A stretch of DNA of 9,582 bases from Flavobacteriales bacterium (GTDB lineage Bacteria > Bacteroidota > Bacteroidia > Flavobacteriales_D > Sanyastnellaceae), in assembly GCA_027488055.1 (NCBI GenBank), contig JAIYCK010000270.1, forward strand, positions 1 through 9,582, written 5' to 3'. Below the pieces are notes generated by a model. The model was not told the origin of the DNA. It saw only the letters and a list, made by a program, of their open reading frames with translations, and made no database searches. Of the stretch, positions 6,306 to 9,582 are shown in pieces. The position numbers and the translations under genes were made by a program. Numbering within the stretch: the stretch's first letter is position 1; the number at the start of each line of letters is the position of its first letter.

Positions 6306-9300
6306 ATGAGTGCAGGAATATTAAGAGCGTTGATGCAATTGTTTGCGATCATAGCGGGAGCTAATAAAAGCTCTGGCCGTGAGATCGTAGCTGTGTTTTT
6401 GCGTCAACAATTGAACAAAGAAATGGTGAACAAGTATCTGCAAGTCTACGAAGACTACGCGGAGAAATTTCACACGTCCAAAAACAGCGAAAAGAAAACC
6501 AGCATGGCCTCCGTGAAGGTCTTGCGCATCTGCGATCAAATCAACGATGAATTGCAACTCAAAGAGAAGTACTTTGTGATTGTGCGCCTCTTGGAATTTA
6601 TTCGCGAATTCAATGTGCAGGGTGATCAAGAATGGCAATTTATCGAAACTGTTGCAGAAGCTTTTAACATCGACAAAGAGGTGTTTGATGGACTGCGCAT
6701 GCTGACTGCTTCATCCGAAGAAGAAAGTATTTCCAATGCCAATTTCCTGCTGGCCACAAGTGATCGCAATGCCTATCCAAATTGGTCCAAATACCTGCAT
6801 ATCGATAGTCTTCGCGGTAAGTTGATCTTCTTCCGCATCGATACCGAGAGTTTATTTTTTGTGCGCTACTTCGGTCCAGACGAATTGTTTCTGAACAGTC
6901 AAAACATCATTCCAAAACGGACCTATGTTTTTGCCCAAGGTGCCAATATTCGTGGAAGCAAAATCAGTCCTGTTTTTTACAGCGATGTGTTGCACAAATA
7001 TTTGGATGACGCTTCTTACAATAAGCTCGTATATCGTGCAGAGAATGTAAGTTATTACTTCGATTCCAGCCAAAAGCAAGCGCTGCATCAATTTAATTTT
7101 GCTGAAGAAAGCGGCAATTTAGTGGGCATCATGGGCGGCAGCGGAGCCGGTAAGTCTACCTGCTTGAATGTTTTGAATGGCAACTACATTCCAAGCTTCG
7201 GCAAGGTCACCATCAATGGCTTCGACATTCACCACGACCGCGAACAAATCGAAGGTGTGCTGGGCTACGTGGCACAGGACGATTTGCTGATCGAAGAATT
7301 ATCGGTCTTCCAAAACTTGTTCTACAATGCAAAACTTTGTCTATCGGGCAAAACCGACGACGAGTTGACCGACATCATACACCGCACCCTGCACAGCATT
7401 GGCTTGCTTGAATGCAAAGATTTGCGTGTGGGCAGCGTATTGGACAAAACCATCAGTGGTGGCCAACGCAAGCGATTGAACATTGCATTAGAATTAATCC
7501 GCGAACCATCTGTATTATTTGTAGATGAACCTACCAGTGGTTTGAGCAGCCGCGATTCGGAAAACATCATGGACCTACTCAAGGAATTGACCTTGCGCGG
7601 CAAACTGATTTTTGTAGTCATTCACCAGCCCAGCAGCGATATTTTCAAGATGCTGGATAAACTATTTATTCTCGACCAAGGTGGATTCCCTATCTATTAT
7701 GGCAATCCCGTAGAAAGTATCATTTACTTCAAACGGTTGGCCAATCAGGTGAATCTGACCGAGAGCGAATGTCCGCACTGCGGCAATGTGAATCCAGAGC
7801 AGATCTTCAACATCATCGAGGCCAAGGTGGTGGATGAATATGGCAACGAGACCGAGCATCGCAAAGTGACACCCAAGGAATGGAATAATTTCTTCAATGT
7901 GATCATTGGCAATCACCTCAACATCAAGGATCGCATTTTGGAAGCACCCAAAAGTTCGTTCAAACTTCCATCCTTCTTGTCGCAATTCAAGGTGTTTGGT
8001 AAACGTGATATTCTGAGCAAATTGTCGAATAAACAATACATGCTCATCAACTTCTTGGAAGCGCCCGTCTTGTCTTTCATCCTTGCGCTCTTTATCAAGT
8101 TTTTCCCTACTGCGCCTGGAGGTCAAATGGCTTATACCTTCCGCGAAAACCTCAATCTTCCACAGTTCCTGTTCATCAGTGTGGTAGTGGCTATTTTCCT
8201 AGGCCTGACAGTGAGCGCCGAGGAGATCATCAAAGATCAAAAGATCCTCAAACGAGAGCGCTATTTGCAACTCAATAAAGGGAGTTATCTGTTTGCCAAA
8301 ATAGGTATCATGTTCACTATTTCCCTGATCCAAACGTGCACGTTTGTGGCCGTGGGCAATGCCATTCTGGATATCAAAGGAATGTTTTTCCCGTTTTGGA
8401 TGGTTTTGTTTAGTACCAGTTGTTTTGCCAATGTACTTGGACTGAATATTTCCGCCAGTTTCAACAGTGCCAAGGTCATTTACATCATCATACCCATACT
8501 GATCATTCCGCAGTTGTTGTTCAGTGGTGTCATCGTACGCTTCGACCGCTTGTATCCCGGTATCGCATCGCAGAGCAAGGTGCCATTCATCGGCAATATG
8601 ATGATCTCACGCTGGGCTTACGAAGCCATGGCAGTGTATCAATTTAAAAACAATGAATTCCAAGAACAATTCTATGATTTCGACACCAAACGAAAATACT
8701 ACTCTTGGAAAAAAGATTATTGGATCAAGGAACTCAAAACCAAAACCAATGACAGTCGACGCATGCTTCAGGACAGCGCTCCAGGCGAGCAGTTGGCCTA
8801 CAACGTGCACATGCTGTATACGGAATTGGGCAAAGAGAAGAAACGTTTGCCCGATTTGGAAATTGAAAAATTGGAACAGCTAAAACCCAATTTAGTCACC
8901 ATCGATGTGCTCAACAACGTGGAGGCCGCACTATTGGAATTGGATGAATATTACATCCGCAATTATAACAGGATCAACGAAGAGCGTGAGGCTAAGATCA
9001 CTGCCTTGACATCGACTCCAGAATTGAGAGAGGCCTATCTCAAGCTTCAAGATGACCATTATAACGAGAGTCTCGAGGATTTCACTACGAATAAAAACGA
9101 CCTGAAGAAGATCGTGGAATACAATGGCGAGCTCGTGCAAAAAAGCAACTTGGTATATCTTTCACCAGAAGGGGGATTTTTTGACGCTCATTTTTATGCA
9201 CCGCACAAAAATCTTTTTGGTCTTCGCATTACTACGCTTTCGGCCAATATCATGATGATTTGGTTCTTGACCATCTTCCTCATCGTGGTGCTCTATTTCG

Positions 9301-9392
9301 ATGGACTGAAAAAAGCCCTGGACAAGATTGAATCCTTGTTCAGCCTGATGAAAGACCGAAAGAAAGGAGCCCTGCCCCCAGAGGTAAAATAA
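6306..9392 (+). CDS. ABCG-like ABC half-transporter with extra N-terminal and extracytoplasmic domains
   Basis: This 1028-residue protein fuses an ATPase and a membrane domain in the ABCG order. Residues 1-135 are a charged helical domain resembling TerB-like folds. Residues about 160-220 form a beta-rich linker ending in GANIRGSKISPVFYSD. The ATPase domain has Walker A GGSGAGKS (277-284), Q-loop VAQDD, signature ISGGQRKRL (383-391), Walker B VLFVDE (403-408) and the H-loop histidine (H440); all are intact. A CPHC motif (489-492) follows. Membrane segments lie near 583-603, 620-641, 666-688, 693-716, 724-745 and 982-1001. Between the fifth and sixth is a soluble insert of about 235 residues, rich in charged heptad-like helices, far larger than the loop in ordinary ABCG proteins. 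With one ATPase and one membrane domain it should work as a dimer. The ABCG type suggests export, but the substrate is unknown; the two exported proteins upstream are likely partners. Confidence 0.88.
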   Translation: MSAGILRALMQLFAIIAGANKSSGREIVAVFLRQQLNKEMVNKYLQVYEDYAEKFHTSKNSEKKTSMASVKVLRICDQINDELQLKEKYFVIVRLLEFIREFNVQGDQEWQFIETVAEAFNIDKEVFDGLRMLTASSEEESISNANFLLATSDRNAYPNWSKYLHIDSLRGKLIFFRIDTESLFFVRYFGPDELFLNSQNIIPKRTYVFAQGANIRGSKISPVFYSDVLHKYLDDASYNKLVYRAENVSYYFDSSQKQALHQFNFAEESGNLVGIMGGSGAGKSTCLNVLNGNYIPSFGKVTINGFDIHHDREQIEGVLGYVAQDDLLIEELSVFQNLFYNAKLCLSGKTDDELTDIIHRTLHSIGLLECKDLRVGSVLDKTISGGQRKRLNIALELIREPSVLFVDEPTSGLSSRDSENIMDLLKELTLRGKLIFVVIHQPSSDIFKMLDKLFILDQGGFPIYYGNPVESIIYFKRLANQVNLTESECPHCGNVNPEQIFNIIEAKVVDEYGNETEHRKVTPKEWNNFFNVIIGNHLNIKDRILEAPKSSFKLPSFLSQFKVFGKRDILSKLSNKQYMLINFLEAPVLSFILALFIKFFPTAPGGQMAYTFRENLNLPQFLFISVVVAIFLGLTVSAEEIIKDQKILKRERYLQLNKGSYLFAKIGIMFTISLIQTCTFVAVGNAILDIKGMFFPFWMVLFSTSCFANVLGLNISASFNSAKVIYIIIPILIIPQLLFSGVIVRFDRLYPGIASQSKVPFIGNMMISRWAYEAMAVYQFKNNEFQEQFYDFDTKRKYYSWKKDYWIKELKTKTNDSRRMLQDSAPGEQLAYNVHMLYTELGKEKKRLPDLEIEKLEQLKPNLVTIDVLNNVEAALLELDEYYIRNYNRINEEREAKITALTSTPELREAYLKLQDDHYNESLEDFTTNKNDLKKIVEYNGELVQKSNLVYLSPEGGFFDAHFYAPHKNLFGLRITTLSANIMMIWFLTIFLIVVLYFDGLKKALDKIESLFSLMKDRKKGALPPEVK

Positions 9393-9425
9393 TAAGGTTC
9401 CGTTTCGACCACAGCGGTCACTCCG

Positions 9426-9433
9426 TACCTTTG
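9426..9433 (+). promoter_or_regulatory. Bacteroidota-type -7 promoter element for moaC
   Basis: TACCTTTG is an exact match to the TAnnTTTG consensus. A possible -33 element, GTTTCG (9402-9407), lies 18 bp upstream. The element ends only 5 nt before the moaC ATG (9439), so transcription would begin at or next to the start codon. A short inverted repeat, GACC-acagc-GGTC (9407-9419), lies between the two elements. Confidence 0.55.
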
Positions 9434-9438
9434 TGTCA

Positions 9439-9582
9439 ATGGAAACTCCCAAAGACCTTAGTCACGTAGATGAACAAGGCCGCATTCAAATGGTGGATGT
9501 AGGTCATAAAATGCCCACACCGCGTCAGGCTGTAGCCACGGGGCGCGTCAATTTGCCTCAAGAAGCATCGGATCGACTCGCA
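9439..9582 (+). CDS. moaC: Cyclic pyranopterin monophosphate synthase MoaC, N-terminal part (cut by window edge)
   Basis: The reading frame from the ATG at 9439 is open to the window edge and gives 48 residues. The segment LSHVDEQGRIQMVDVGHKM (7-25), then TPRQAVATGRV, matches the start of MoaC proteins, which share the pattern T/SH(I/V)(N/D)xxGxxxMVDVxxK followed by T-x-R-x-A. MoaC converts the cyclised GTP product of MoaA into cyclic pyranopterin monophosphate, an early step of molybdenum cofactor synthesis. Family members have about 160 residues, so about two thirds is missing, including the catalytic part. It has its own promoter element at 9426-9433 and is not obviously related in function to the transporter upstream. 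The start is supported by the fit to the family N-terminus. Other moa genes would be expected beyond the edge. Confidence 0.85.
   Translation, partial: METPKDLSHVDEQGRIQMVDVGHKMPTPRQAVATGRVNLPQEASDRLA

Noticed and set aside
7662..8126. 154-residue minus-strand frame inside the ABC transporter gene
   Set aside because: The plus-strand frame is continuous through the ATPase and membrane domains, so this is a shadow.
9407..9419. GACC-acagc-GGTC as the terminator of the transporter gene
   Set aside because: Arms of only 4 bp and no T-run; it may be incidental or a small operator in the moaC promoter.

Overview
The window looks like a chromosomal segment of a pigmented Bacteroidota bacterium. 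The evidence is a crtD-cruF-crtY carotenoid cluster of the type seen in that phylum, a transketolase split into two genes, no obvious Shine-Dalgarno sequences, and two exact matches to the Bacteroidota -7 promoter element TAnnTTTG. The genus cannot be told from the sequence. No mobile element, tRNA, rRNA or CRISPR array was seen.

The layout is two divergent gene sets around a 331-bp spacer (4552-4882). The left set reads on the minus strand: transketolase N-terminal subunit (3706-4551), transketolase C-terminal subunit (2722-3678), a CrtD-type carotenoid desaturase (1185-2663), a CruF-type carotenoid hydratase (550-1188) and the first 188 residues of a lycopene beta-cyclase (1-565, cut by the window edge). 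The three crt genes overlap at their ends, so they are almost certainly co-transcribed. Together they predict conversion of lycopene to a monocyclic, 1'-hydroxylated, 3',4'-desaturated carotenoid of the saproxanthin/myxol/flexixanthin kind. Phytoene synthase and phytoene desaturase are not in the window. The transketolase pair may head the same transcript, but a 58-nt spacer with a 7-bp inverted repeat separates it from crtD.

The right set reads on the plus strand: a predicted lipoprotein of unknown function (4883-5776), a small secreted protein of unknown function (5788-6213), and a 1028-residue ABCG-like half-transporter (6306-9392). The transporter has an extra N-terminal helical domain, a CPHC motif after its ATPase domain and a very large extracytoplasmic loop. 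The lipoprotein and secreted gene are 11 nt apart and the transporter follows after 92 nt. This makes a plausible three-part envelope system and is the best candidate here for undescribed biology. The window ends in the first 48 codons of moaC (9439-9582, molybdenum cofactor synthesis). Its promoter element lies so close to the ATG that the transcript may be leaderless.
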